Assembly (NCBI GenBank): GCA_020354085.1
Contig: CP070641.1
Coordinates: forward strand, 348,878-356,981
DNA length: 8,104 bases
Direction of reading: 5' to 3'
From: Pseudomonadota bacterium
GTDB taxonomy: Bacteria; Pseudomonadota; Gammaproteobacteria; Acidiferrobacterales; Sulfurifustaceae
This document shows, piece after piece, positions 1 to 5,995 of this stretch. The translations under genes and the position numbers were made by a program. The notes below the pieces were generated by a model that worked only from the letters and a program-made list of their open reading frames with translations, made no database searches and had not been told where the DNA came from. The first letter of the stretch is position 1. Every line of letters starts with the position of its first letter.

Positions 1-413
1 CGATGGACTTGAAACGTATCCAGTGGAAGGATGTGCTGAAAGACTTCAAGATGACCTATGAAGGCTCAATTGGTGCTGACCCTGCGACGACGATCGATTT
101 CGCGCTCCCGCAGGAGTGGAAAGACCAGAATGTCGTTCAGCTCGGCTTTGCCTACAAGGCCAGCGAGCCGCTTACCGTTCGTTGGGGCGTCAATGTTGGC
201 AGCACGGTCATTCCGGACCAATACATCAATCCCTTGTTCCCAGCGATCATGAAGGACCACTACACGTTTGGCATTGGGTACGAGTTCAGCAAGACTTCCG
301 AGCTGAACCTCGGTTTCGCCTATGCGCCGCAGAATTGCGGGACAAACGAGCAAGGGGTCACATCCTGTGTCGGTGGGCAGAGCACTCAGATCATGTACAG
401 CGCGAAGTTCTAG
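1..413 (+). CDS. FadL/OMPP1-family outer-membrane transporter, C-terminal part
   Basis: This is the 3' end of a gene that begins left of the window, so the ATG at 3 is probably internal. The visible 136 residues alternate polar and hydrophobic residues like outer-membrane beta strands, and the protein ends in Phe, the usual last residue of a barrel recognised by the Bam machinery. The stretch reading INPLFPAI followed by DHYTFGIGY resembles the late strands of FadL/TodX (OMPP1) channels, which let long-chain fatty acids or other hydrophobic compounds cross the outer membrane. Two cysteines in the last surface loop (PQNCGTN and TSC) could form a disulfide; that is inference. A terminator follows directly, and a secreted lipid-binding protein gene lies downstream. 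The substrate cannot be told from this fragment. Confidence 0.8.
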   Translation, partial: MDLKRIQWKDVLKDFKMTYEGSIGADPATTIDFALPQEWKDQNVVQLGFAYKASEPLTVRWGVNVGSTVIPDQYINPLFPAIMKDHYTFGIGYEFSKTSELNLGFAYAPQNCGTNEQGVTSCVGGQSTQIMYSAKF

Positions 414-451
414 GCTCAGCGAACGGATGTTCGTCCGGCAGTTGTGAACGA

Positions 452-480
452 GGGGCAAGCGCAAGCTTGCCCCTTTTTCT
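452..480 (+). terminator. Intrinsic terminator after the FadL-type gene
   Basis: A perfect 9-bp stem, GGGGCAAGC (452-460) with GCTTGCCCC (465-473), closes a GCAA loop, which fits the stable GNRA class. Five T residues (474-478) follow at once. It lies 38 nt after the porin stop and 46 nt before the next start, so it should end or attenuate the porin transcript. Confidence 0.9.
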
Positions 481-514
481 TGCGAATCGTTTTCGATGTG
501 AGTGCAACGGTTAA

Positions 515-520
515 AGGAGA
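515..520 (+). promoter_or_regulatory. Ribosome binding site fixing the start of the SCP2-type gene
   Basis: AGGAGA lies 5 nt before the ATG at 526. It favours that ATG over an in-frame GTG at 502, and the choice also leaves a proper signal peptide at the N-terminus. Confidence 0.8.
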
Positions 521-525
521 GATAT

Positions 526-1092
526 ATGCAGCGACCCTACAAGATCAGCGCCCAGATGGGAGCGCTACTGATAGCGTTTGCGGGTATTGCGAGCGCCGAG
601 GAAAAGGCGGATGCGCCAGCGGCACCGGAGGCCGGCGCAAAGCCAGTCTTCATGTCCGCGGAATGGGGCAAGCTCGCTTGCGACGCATGGAATGCCGATC
701 CCGTGTTGACCACCAAGCTGGTTGAATCAGAATGGGTCGACAACCACGGTGGCCGTGGCTTCAAGGTGATGCAGATCTACCGCACAGAATGCAAAGACAG
801 TCCGCGCGTCGAGATGCGCGTGTCGAAGAAGGACGGTAAGGCGACATGCGTTTACGGCGGCAAGGTGGAAACCACCAAGCTCGATTCGAGCTATGACTAC
901 ACCATGTTTGCCACCACCCAGCGCTGGGGCGAAATGGGGCGCGGAGAGTACGGTCCGATGAAAGCGATGTTCCTGGGGCGCCTGGAGTTCGACGGACCGA
1001 TGTTCGAGGCCATGGGCAACATGGGACCGTTCGAAAGTTTCTTGTTGCTCACCGGCAAAGTCGCCACCGATACTTCATCGTGCCCGAAGTAG
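526..1092 (+). CDS. Secreted SCP2 sterol-carrier-like lipid-binding protein
   Basis: This 188-residue protein starts with a signal peptide: a short basic region (RPYK), a hydrophobic core and an ASA-EE cleavage site after residue 24. An acidic, Ala/Pro-rich linker follows, then one domain from about residue 40. That domain (FMSAEWGKLACDAWN, GGRGFKVMQIYR, CVYGGKVE, EMGRGEYGPMKAM, NMGPFESFLLLTGKV) matches my recollection of small periplasmic proteins annotated as SCP-2 sterol-transfer family, which bind hydrophobic ligands in a tunnel. Cysteines C52, C89, C108 and C186 could form disulfides after export. There is no lipobox cysteine, so it should be soluble in the periplasm. It follows a FadL-type porin, which suggests a carrier receiving hydrophobic compounds from the outer membrane; this role is inference. 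The family call rests on motif memory. Confidence 0.72.
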   Translation: MQRPYKISAQMGALLIAFAGIASAEEKADAPAAPEAGAKPVFMSAEWGKLACDAWNADPVLTTKLVESEWVDNHGGRGFKVMQIYRTECKDSPRVEMRVSKKDGKATCVYGGKVETTKLDSSYDYTMFATTQRWGEMGRGEYGPMKAMFLGRLEFDGPMFEAMGNMGPFESFLLLTGKVATDTSSCPK

Positions 1093-1155
1093 GCCGCCGT
1101 TTCATAGCGCCTACTGGCTCTGGTTCACCGTGTTTGTCGGAGCCGCTCTGGGGTG

Positions 1156-1180
1156 CCGCCCGCGGAACGAACCGCGGCGG
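1156..1180 (+). other. GC-rich hairpin downstream of the SCP2-type gene
   Basis: CCGC-C-CGCGG (1156-1165) pairs with CCGCGGCGG (1172-1180) across an AACGAA loop, with one bulged C. No T run follows, so it is not an intrinsic terminator. It could stabilise the 3' end of the mRNA or be a chance GC-rich fold. Confidence 0.45.
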
Positions 1181-1214
1181 CGTCGTTGACGCCCTATACC
1201 GCTTGGTTTTGAGG

Positions 1215-1250
1215 GAAGGGGCCGGTACTTTTGCCGGCCCCTTCGCTTTT
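1215..1250 (+). terminator. Intrinsic terminator after the SCP2-type gene
   Basis: A perfect 11-bp stem, GAAGGGGCCGG (1215-1225) with CCGGCCCCTTC (1234-1244), has an 8-nt loop and is followed by GC and then TTTT (1247-1250). It lies 122 nt past the stop codon. It isolates this gene from the pilus ATPase gene downstream. The rest of the 1093-1348 gap holds a GC-rich hairpin and a short AT-rich upstream region; I see no gene in it. Confidence 0.88.
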
Positions 1251-1280
1251 GGTGGTTCCCACTTCCCGCGGCGTCGGATC

Positions 1281-1337
1281 GTCTAGACTAAAGGGGCGCA
1301 ATTGCTGCACCCCCTAATATATAGATAGCTAGATAGG
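1281..1337 (+). promoter_or_regulatory. Possible control region of the pilus ATPase gene
   Basis: This stretch lies between a terminator and the ATG at 1349, so the gene probably needs a promoter here. It holds a GTCTAGAC palindrome (1281-1288), GCAATTGC (1298-1305) flanked by AGGGG and CCCCT arms (1292-1296, 1311-1315), an AT-rich patch with TAATAT (1315-1320), and a tandem repeat TAGATAGC/TAGATAGG (1322-1337). No convincing -35/-10 pair can be assigned. Confidence 0.3.
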
Positions 1338-1348
1338 GCCCTTTGACC

Positions 1349-2503
1349 ATGACTGATGCCGCCAGCCAACCTGCCGCCAATCCCGCGGCTGTTGCCACGC
1401 CAACCCCGATCGGCCCGACCACGGATCCCCTAAAGCTCCTCGGGCAAGTGCTTTCGTTCGCGGTGCGCGCCAAGGCCTCGGACATTCACCTGCGCACGCG
1501 CAACCATCCGGTCCTGCGCATCGACGGCGCACTCCGTGCAATGCGAGATATCGCACCGCTGCTGCCGGATTTCATGGACCGTTTGTCGCGCACCATGATG
1601 TCCGCGCGCCTCCAGCAGTTATTCGAGGAGCACCATCAAGTCGACTTGTCGATTGGCTTCAAGGACATTGGACGCGTCCGCGCCAACGTTTTTTATCAGC
1701 GCGGCTCGATCGGTATGGTGTTGCGCGTCATCAACACGAATATTCCGCCACCGCAGGAGCTGCGTCTGCCGGATTTGGTGCGCAACTTCATCCATCTGGA
1801 ACGCGGGCTGGTGCTGATTACCGGCGCCACCGGTTCGGGTAAGTCCACGACGCTTGCCTCGCTCATTAACGAGATCAACCTCAACAAGGGCGAGCATATC
1901 GTTACCATCGAGGATCCGATCGAATATCTGTTCGCGGAACGTAAATCGATCATCACGCAGCGCGAAGTCGGCATCGACACCAACACCTTCGCCGAAGCCA
2001 TGCGCGCCGTGCTGCGCGAGGACCCGGACACCATTCTGCTCGGCGAAATGCGTGATCCCGAAACGATCGACGCCGCCATGACGGCTGCCGAGACTGGGCA
2101 CTTGGTGTTTTCCACCGTGCACTCACCGGCCGCGGCCGAAACCATCTCGCGCATCGTCACGGCGTTCTCGCCCGAGGCCCAGGTGGCTATCCGCGCCAAG
2201 CTTGCGCAGAACCTGCGTGGCGTCGTCAGCCAGCGGCTGCTCCCGCGCAAGAACGGCCAGGGTCGTATCGTCGCCTGCGAAGTCATGACCGTCTCGCAGC
2301 TCGCGCGCGAATACATTCTCGATCCACTCAAGATTAAGGAACTCGGCGACCTGATCAAGAAAGGTACCGCGGCCGAAGGCATGCAGAGTTTCGACATGGG
2401 CCTGTTTCATCTGGTTAAGGCCGGAGAGATCGACGAGGAGACGGCGATTCAGCATGCGACAAGCGCCACCGACCTCAAGCTCAAGCTCGAGGGCTACGCG
2501 TAG
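1349..2503 (+). CDS. PilT/PilU-like type IV pilus ATPase (divergent paralogue)
   Basis: This 384-residue protein is a cytoplasmic hexameric ATPase of the secretion-ATPase superfamily, the kind that drives pilus retraction. Visible motifs are the N-terminal ASDIHLR segment typical of PilT, Walker A GATGSGKST (159-167, K165), Asp box VTIEDPIEY (185-193), Walker B ILLGEMRD with catalytic E233, and His box GHLVFSTVH (250-258). Two things differ from classical PilT: an Ala/Pro/Thr-rich lead of about 25 residues, and a C-terminal region where the usual AIRNLIRE-like motif is replaced by KIKELGDLIKK. It may therefore be a third, accessory retraction ATPase; I cannot place it as PilT or PilU. No other pilus gene is nearby. 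The ATG was chosen over an in-frame TTG at 1343; its ribosome site is weak (AGGG about 10 nt upstream). Confidence 0.9.
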   Translation: MTDAASQPAANPAAVATPTPIGPTTDPLKLLGQVLSFAVRAKASDIHLRTRNHPVLRIDGALRAMRDIAPLLPDFMDRLSRTMMSARLQQLFEEHHQVDLSIGFKDIGRVRANVFYQRGSIGMVLRVINTNIPPPQELRLPDLVRNFIHLERGLVLITGATGSGKSTTLASLINEINLNKGEHIVTIEDPIEYLFAERKSIITQREVGIDTNTFAEAMRAVLREDPDTILLGEMRDPETIDAAMTAAETGHLVFSTVHSPAAAETISRIVTAFSPEAQVAIRAKLAQNLRGVVSQRLLPRKNGQGRIVACEVMTVSQLAREYILDPLKIKELGDLIKKGTAAEGMQSFDMGLFHLVKAGEIDEETAIQHATSATDLKLKLEGYA

Positions 2504-2553
2504 GTCGTGGCTGAGTGTTGCATGCGCGCCTATACAAGGCCGGGTGGGTTGTG

Positions 2554-2575
2554 CTGAAATTCACAGCGCTTTCAG
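2554..2575. promoter_or_regulatory. Inverted repeat upstream of the LysR-type gene, candidate operator
   Basis: CTGAAA (2554-2559) and TTTCAG (2570-2575) form a perfect 6-bp dyad with a 10-nt centre. It sits 37 nt before the regulator's ATG. LysR-type proteins commonly bind dyads at their own promoters. A -35-like TTCACA overlaps the dyad, which would suit autorepression. Six-base arms can arise by chance. Confidence 0.35.
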
Positions 2576-2591
2576 GCCAGAAGAATAAAAT
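2560..2591 (+). promoter_or_regulatory. Possible promoter of the LysR-type gene
   Basis: TTCACA (2560-2565, 5/6 to the sigma70 -35) and TAAAAT (2586-2591, 5/6 to the -10) both match well, but the 20-nt spacer is longer than the preferred 17. Transcription would start shortly before the ATG at 2612. No terminator is visible after the preceding ATPase gene, so readthrough is also possible. Confidence 0.3.
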
Positions 2592-2611
2592 GCCGACCGG
2601 GGGACTTTGGC

Positions 2612-3526
2612 ATGGCTGACCGCAGACTACAGGTCTTCCACACTGTCGCGCGCCTGCTGTCGTTCACCAAGGCGGCCGAGACCTTGCATATGACGCAACC
2701 GGCCGTGACCTTCCAGATCCGTCAGCTGGAGGAGTACTTCAACACGCGCTTGTTTGACCGGACCCACAATCGCATCAGCCTCACCGCGGCGGGCGAACGG
2801 GTGTTCGAGTACGCGGACAAGATCATCTCGCTGTATACCGAGATGGAAAGCAAGGTCCGCGAGTTGACGGGTGACGTGAGCGGCATCGTTATCATCGGCG
2901 CCAGCACCACCATCGCAGAATACGTGCTGCCGTCGCTGCTGGGCGAGTTCAAGGAACTGCACCCCAATATCAACATCCGGCTCAAGGTCTCGAACTCTGT
3001 CGGCATCGTGCATATGGTGGAGGACAACTCCATCGACGTCGGTATCGTCGAGTCGCCGATTCAAAACAAGAACCTCGTGGTCGAGGTCTGCTGGCACGAC
3101 AAGCTGGTCGTCATTTGCCCACCCGCACATCCACTGGCCAAGAAAGATTCGATCAGCGTCGAGGACCTTCAGGCCCACCCGTTCGTGTGCCGCGAGGAAG
3201 GTTCGGGCACGCGCGAATTTATCCTGGAGTATCTGCAACAGAGCGGCATGCAGTATAGCGATCTCAACATCAGTCTTGAGGTCGGAAATCCCGAGGCGGT
3301 GAAAAGCGCGGTGGAGGCGGGGCTCGGTATTTCGATCGTCTCGCAGGCGACGATTGTGAAGGAACTGAAGCTCGGCACGTTAGTTTCGCGCCCGCTGGAG
3401 CCGCCCGTGGAGCGGCCCTTCTCCATCGTCTATCAACGGCAGAAGTTCCGTCTGCGTGCGATCGACGAGTTCATGAAGTTCGCACACGACCACTGCGAAA
3501 AGCGCTCATCGCGAACCAAGCGCTAG
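2612..3526 (+). CDS. LysR-family transcriptional regulator
   Basis: The length of 304 residues is typical of the family. Residues 1-62 form the winged helix-turn-helix, with the recognition region SFTKAAETLHMTQPAVTF followed by IRQLEEYFNTRLFDR. A linker helix follows (about 63-88), then the two-lobed periplasmic-binding-protein-like effector domain starting near VIIGASTTIAEYVLP. The motif REEGSGTR (194-201) is of the kind found in the CbbR/YeiE/selenium-associated branch, where it lines the ligand pocket; the ligand here is unknown. The C-terminus is basic (KRSSRTKR). The ATG is preceded by GGGGGA with a 7-nt gap. LysR regulators often control a divergent neighbour, but here the upstream gene is on the same strand, so the target is not evident. 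The small gene 21 nt downstream is probably cotranscribed. Confidence 0.95.
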   Translation: MADRRLQVFHTVARLLSFTKAAETLHMTQPAVTFQIRQLEEYFNTRLFDRTHNRISLTAAGERVFEYADKIISLYTEMESKVRELTGDVSGIVIIGASTTIAEYVLPSLLGEFKELHPNINIRLKVSNSVGIVHMVEDNSIDVGIVESPIQNKNLVVEVCWHDKLVVICPPAHPLAKKDSISVEDLQAHPFVCREEGSGTREFILEYLQQSGMQYSDLNISLEVGNPEAVKSAVEAGLGISIVSQATIVKELKLGTLVSRPLEPPVERPFSIVYQRQKFRLRAIDEFMKFAHDHCEKRSSRTKR

Positions 3527-3547
3527 CGGTTTCGCGACCACCCCGTC

Positions 3548-3895
3548 GTGAAACAAATTGAAAAGCGGCTGCGCGATCTTTTCGGTCGGTTGCCGGACGC
3601 GCAGCAGCAGGCGCTGGTCGAATACGCGGAGTTTTTGGCCTCGCGGCACGCGGTCGATCCGACCGTCACGGAACCGCTCGATATCCCTCGTCCGCCGGAG
3701 GAAAGCGTGGTGGTCGCGATCAAGCGCCTGCGCGCGACCTACCCCATGCTGGAGCCATCCAAGCTGCTCAACGAGACCTACGAGCTTATGACCCAGCACG
3801 TCATGCAGGGCCGCGACCGCATCGAGGTCATCGATGAACTGGAAGTGCTATTCAGGCGGCACTACGAGCTGCGGCGCAGCGCCCCCGGCGGGTAA
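3548..3895 (+). CDS. Small conserved-looking protein of unknown function
   Basis: I do not recognise this 115-residue soluble, mostly helical protein. The N-terminal part (RLRDLFGRLPDAQQQALVEY, then AEFLASRH) resembles the short helical segment of DUF2281-like and antitoxin-like proteins, but the rest does not match an antitoxin I know. A Pro-rich bend (TEPLDIPRPP, 42-50) leads to a charged C-terminal helical region, with LEPSKLLNETYELMTQHVM followed by IDELEVLFRRHYELRR. There is no signal peptide or membrane segment. The start is a GTG at 3548 without a visible ribosome site; the preceding in-frame stop at 3524 is that of the LysR gene, so translation may be coupled to it. The next Met is residue 67, so GTG is the best start. 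Codon use and the helical pattern support a real gene. No toxin partner is adjacent. Confidence 0.7.
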   Translation: MKQIEKRLRDLFGRLPDAQQQALVEYAEFLASRHAVDPTVTEPLDIPRPPEESVVVAIKRLRATYPMLEPSKLLNETYELMTQHVMQGRDRIEVIDELEVLFRRHYELRRSAPGG

Positions 3896-3917
3896 CCCGT
3901 CGCGCTCAGCCCCGCCG
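3886..3917. other. Hairpin between two convergent genes
   Basis: CGGCGGG (3886-3892) and CCCGCCG (3911-3917) can pair around an 18-nt loop. The stem spans the end of the plus-strand small gene and lies just past the stop of the minus-strand phoH gene. Neither side has a T run, so it is not a standard bidirectional terminator, although it could slow polymerase or protect mRNA ends. Confidence 0.3.
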
Positions 3918-3919
3918 AT

Positions 3920-5311
3920 TCAGAGAATCTGCGTGGCGTGATCGGCCAGGCGCGAGCGCTCACCGCGTTGCAGCGTGATGTGCGCGCTATGCTCCCACGC
4001 CCGAAACCGATCGACGACATAGGTTAGACCCGAAGTCGTTTCAGTCAGGTAAGGCGTATCGATCTGCGCGATGTTACCCAGGCACACGATCTTGCTGCCC
4101 GGGCCGGCGCGTGTGATGAGAGTCTTCATCTGGTGGGGGCTCAAGTTCTGGGCTTCGTCGATGATGAGGAATTTCTTCAAGAACGTCCGCCCGCGCATGA
4201 AGTTGAGCGATTTGATGCGAATGCGGCTCTTGAGTAAGTCATGCGTGGCGGCGCGGCCCCAGGCGCCGTGTTCCTGCGTGCCGGTCTCGTGCAGCACGTC
4301 AAGGTTGTCCTCGAGTGCGCCCATCCACGGTCCCATCTTTTCCTCTTCGGTGCCGGGCAGGAAGCCGATGTCCTCGCCGACCGGCACGGTCATGCGCGTC
4401 ATGATGATCTCGGCATAGCGCCGGGTCTCGAGCGTCTGCGCGAGCGCGGCGGCGAGCGTGAGCAACGTCTTGCCGGTACCGGCCTGGCCCAAGAGGGTGA
4501 CGAAATCGATTTCCGGGTCCATCAGAAGATTAAGCGCGAAGTTCTGTTCGCGGTTACGGGCATTGATGCCCCAAACCCTGTGCTTTTCGTGGACGTAGTC
4601 TTTGACGACCTCGATGACGGCCGAGTCGCCTTCCACGCGCCGAACGATCGCTTCGAACGCGCGCTCATCCGTCGTGTAGAGAAACTGGTTGGGAAACCAA
4701 CTGGGGGCCTTTGGACCGGTTAGGCGATAAAAGGTCCGGCCTTCCTCCTTCCACGATTCCATGTTCTTGCTGTGCGTCTCCCAGAAGTCCGGAGCCAGTT
4801 CCTCGCGCCCGGTGTACAGCAGGTTTGCATCGTCCAGGACCTGATCGTTGGTGTAGTCCTCGGCGCGTACGCCGATGGCGTGCGCCTTGATGCGTAGGTT
4901 TATGTCCTTGGTGACGAGCGTGACCATCCTGTCGGGATGGCTCTTGCCGAGATCGAGGGTGATGCCGAGCAGCGTGTTGTCGGGGCTATCCACCGCGATG
5001 CCATTCGGCAGGCGCCCATGCACGGCCTCGGTGTAGAAATAGAGATGCCCCGTCTCGATGTCGGCGGAGGCGGAGGGTAACTTCAGGCCGCGGGTGATGT
5101 CGCCATTGGCTTTTTCCACCAGCTCATCAAGCAAGCGGCTGACCTGGCGCACGTTGCGTGCGACTTCCGACATACCGACCTTGGCGCGGTCGAGCTCCTC
5201 CAGCACTACGATCGGAATGTAAACATCATTGTCCTGGAAGCGCAGGATCGAGGTCGGATCGTGAATCAGGACGTTGGTATCGAGAACAAATATCTTGCGC
5301 TTAGTCGCCAT
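3920..5311 (-). CDS. phoH2: PIN-domain PhoH-family ATPase (PhoH2/YlaK type)
   Basis: This 463-residue protein fuses two domains. Residues 5-150 form a PIN nuclease fold with the expected acidic residues: D11 in LDTNVLI, E38/E39 in VVLEEL, D111 in SPDNTLL and D136 in VTKDIN. From about residue 245 to the end is a PhoH P-loop ATPase: Walker A GQAGTGKT (275-282, K281), VPVGEDIGFLPGTEEEKMGP (309-328), Walker B FLIIDEAQN (381-389) and a late GERSRLAD motif (450-457). Mycobacterial PhoH2 of this architecture has been described as an ATP-dependent RNA helicase and ribonuclease, so cytoplasmic RNA processing is likely. All key residues are present. The start lies 16 nt after the peroxiredoxin stop, with CGAGG 4 nt upstream, so the two genes form an operon. 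Both family and start are secure; the biological role is less so. Confidence 0.95.
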   Translation of the reverse strand: MATKRKIFVLDTNVLIHDPTSILRFQDNDVYIPIVVLEELDRAKVGMSEVARNVRQVSRLLDELVEKANGDITRGLKLPSASADIETGHLYFYTEAVHGRLPNGIAVDSPDNTLLGITLDLGKSHPDRMVTLVTKDINLRIKAHAIGVRAEDYTNDQVLDDANLLYTGREELAPDFWETHSKNMESWKEEGRTFYRLTGPKAPSWFPNQFLYTTDERAFEAIVRRVEGDSAVIEVVKDYVHEKHRVWGINARNREQNFALNLLMDPEIDFVTLLGQAGTGKTLLTLAAALAQTLETRRYAEIIMTRMTVPVGEDIGFLPGTEEEKMGPWMGALEDNLDVLHETGTQEHGAWGRAATHDLLKSRIRIKSLNFMRGRTFLKKFLIIDEAQNLSPHQMKTLITRAGPGSKIVCLGNIAQIDTPYLTETTSGLTYVVDRFRAWEHSAHITLQRGERSRLADHATQIL

Positions 5312-5327
5312 GCTGCCTCGGGGTTTG

Positions 5328-5921
5328 CTAAAGCTTCTGGACTTCCGCCAGCACCTCTTGCATGTGCCCCGGTACCTTCACGTCGCGATATTCCTTGCGT
5401 AGTGCGCCGGTGCGATCGAATACGAAGGTGCTGCGATCGACGCCGATGTACTTGCGGCCGTAGAGGCTCTTTTGCTTCATCACGCCAAATAGCTTGCACA
5501 ACCGCTCGTCTTCGTCCGCGATCAGCTCGAAGGGGAAGCCGAACTTGGCCTTGAAGCGCTCGTGCGAGGCGATGCTGTCGCGTGACACGCCCAGCACCAC
5601 CGCGCCCGACCGGGAGAAGCCCCCCCAGTTGTCGCGGATGTCGCAACCTTCGGTCGTGCAGCCAGGCGTGTCGTCCTTGGGGTAAAAGTAAATCACCACC
5701 GGCCTGCCGGTGAGCGCGGCGAGTCGCAGCCGCTGCCCGCCCGTCATGCTGACTTCGACGTCCGGTAACTGTTTCGGTGCCGGCTTGGGCTTGGGTGCGG
5801 CGCGCACGGTCCGCACCGGGCGCTTGACCTTCGCGGCCTTGGACCGCTTGGCCTTCTGAGACGTTTTCTTGCGCGTGGGTTTGGCCTTCGCCTTGCGACG
5901 GGATTTTTTCTTGGTTGCCAT
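5328..5921 (-). CDS. bcp: Bcp/PrxQ-type peroxiredoxin with a highly basic N-terminal tail
   Basis: This thiol peroxidase should reduce H2O2 and organic peroxides using thioredoxin. The catalytic core spans about residues 52-197, with YFYPKDDTPGCTTEGCDIRD carrying the peroxidatic C88 and the resolving C93 five residues later, the 2-Cys PrxQ arrangement. Later landmarks are LGVSRDS, FPFELIADED and YGRKYIGVDRSTFVFD. Bcp proteins are usually about 150-160 residues; this one has 197 because residues 1-50 form a low-complexity tail of Lys, Arg, Ala and Pro with 23 basic and no acidic residues, similar in composition to histone H1-like bacterial tails. GGAGGA 4 nt before the ATG supports this start, and the first internal Met (59) would cut into the fold, so the tail looks real. 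Binding of the tail to DNA, RNA or another polyanion is inference. It lies directly upstream of the PIN-PhoH gene. Confidence 0.93.
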   Translation of the reverse strand: MATKKKSRRKAKAKPTRKKTSQKAKRSKAAKVKRPVRTVRAAPKPKPAPKQLPDVEVSMTGGQRLRLAALTGRPVVIYFYPKDDTPGCTTEGCDIRDNWGGFSRSGAVVLGVSRDSIASHERFKAKFGFPFELIADEDERLCKLFGVMKQKSLYGRKYIGVDRSTFVFDRTGALRKEYRDVKVPGHMQEVLAEVQKL

Positions 5922-5925
5922 GGGG

Positions 5926-5931
5926 TCCTCC
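5926..5931 (-). promoter_or_regulatory. Strong ribosome binding site of bcp
   Basis: On the minus strand GGAGGA stands 4 nt before the ATG at 5921. It confirms that translation starts before the basic tail. Confidence 0.8.
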
Positions 5932-5941
5932 GATAGTGGCC

Positions 5942-5970
5942 ATTCTATGCGTTCGCGTTAACGATCCCAA
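5942..5970 (-). promoter_or_regulatory. Probable sigma70 promoter of bcp-phoH
   Basis: Read on the minus strand, TTGGGA (5970-5965, 4/6 to the -35) is followed after exactly 17 nt by TAGAAT (5947-5942, 5/6 to the -10). Transcription would start about 15 nt before the bcp ATG. This would allow bcp-phoH to be expressed apart from nrdJ. It is a consensus match by eye only. Confidence 0.5.
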
Positions 5971-5995
5971 ACGTGCCCAGCGCCGGGTCGCGCGC

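Noticed and set aside
502..525. Upstream GTG start for the SCP2-type protein
   Set aside because: AGGAGA before the ATG at 526 and the signal peptide pattern favour the later start.
1156..1180. REP/BIME-type or mobile repeat
   Set aside because: Only one copy is seen in the window, with no flanking duplications; a plain GC hairpin is enough to explain it.
1080..1286. Short plus-strand open frame of 68 codons after the SCP2-type gene
   Set aside because: It runs through a strong intrinsic terminator and a GC hairpin, has no good ribosome site, and its translation is low-complexity.
1696..2397. 233-codon minus-strand open frame inside the pilus ATPase gene
   Set aside because: It is a shadow of a clear P-loop ATPase; the translation is Ser/Arg-rich and without family features.
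2627..3238. 203-codon minus-strand open frame opposite the LysR gene
   Set aside because: The LysR frame is certain; this is a complementary-strand artefact.
3548..3895. Toxin-antitoxin module
   Set aside because: The N-terminal segment is only faintly antitoxin-like. The adjacent PIN domain belongs to a full PIN-PhoH protein on the opposite strand, transcribed convergently, so it is not a VapBC pair.
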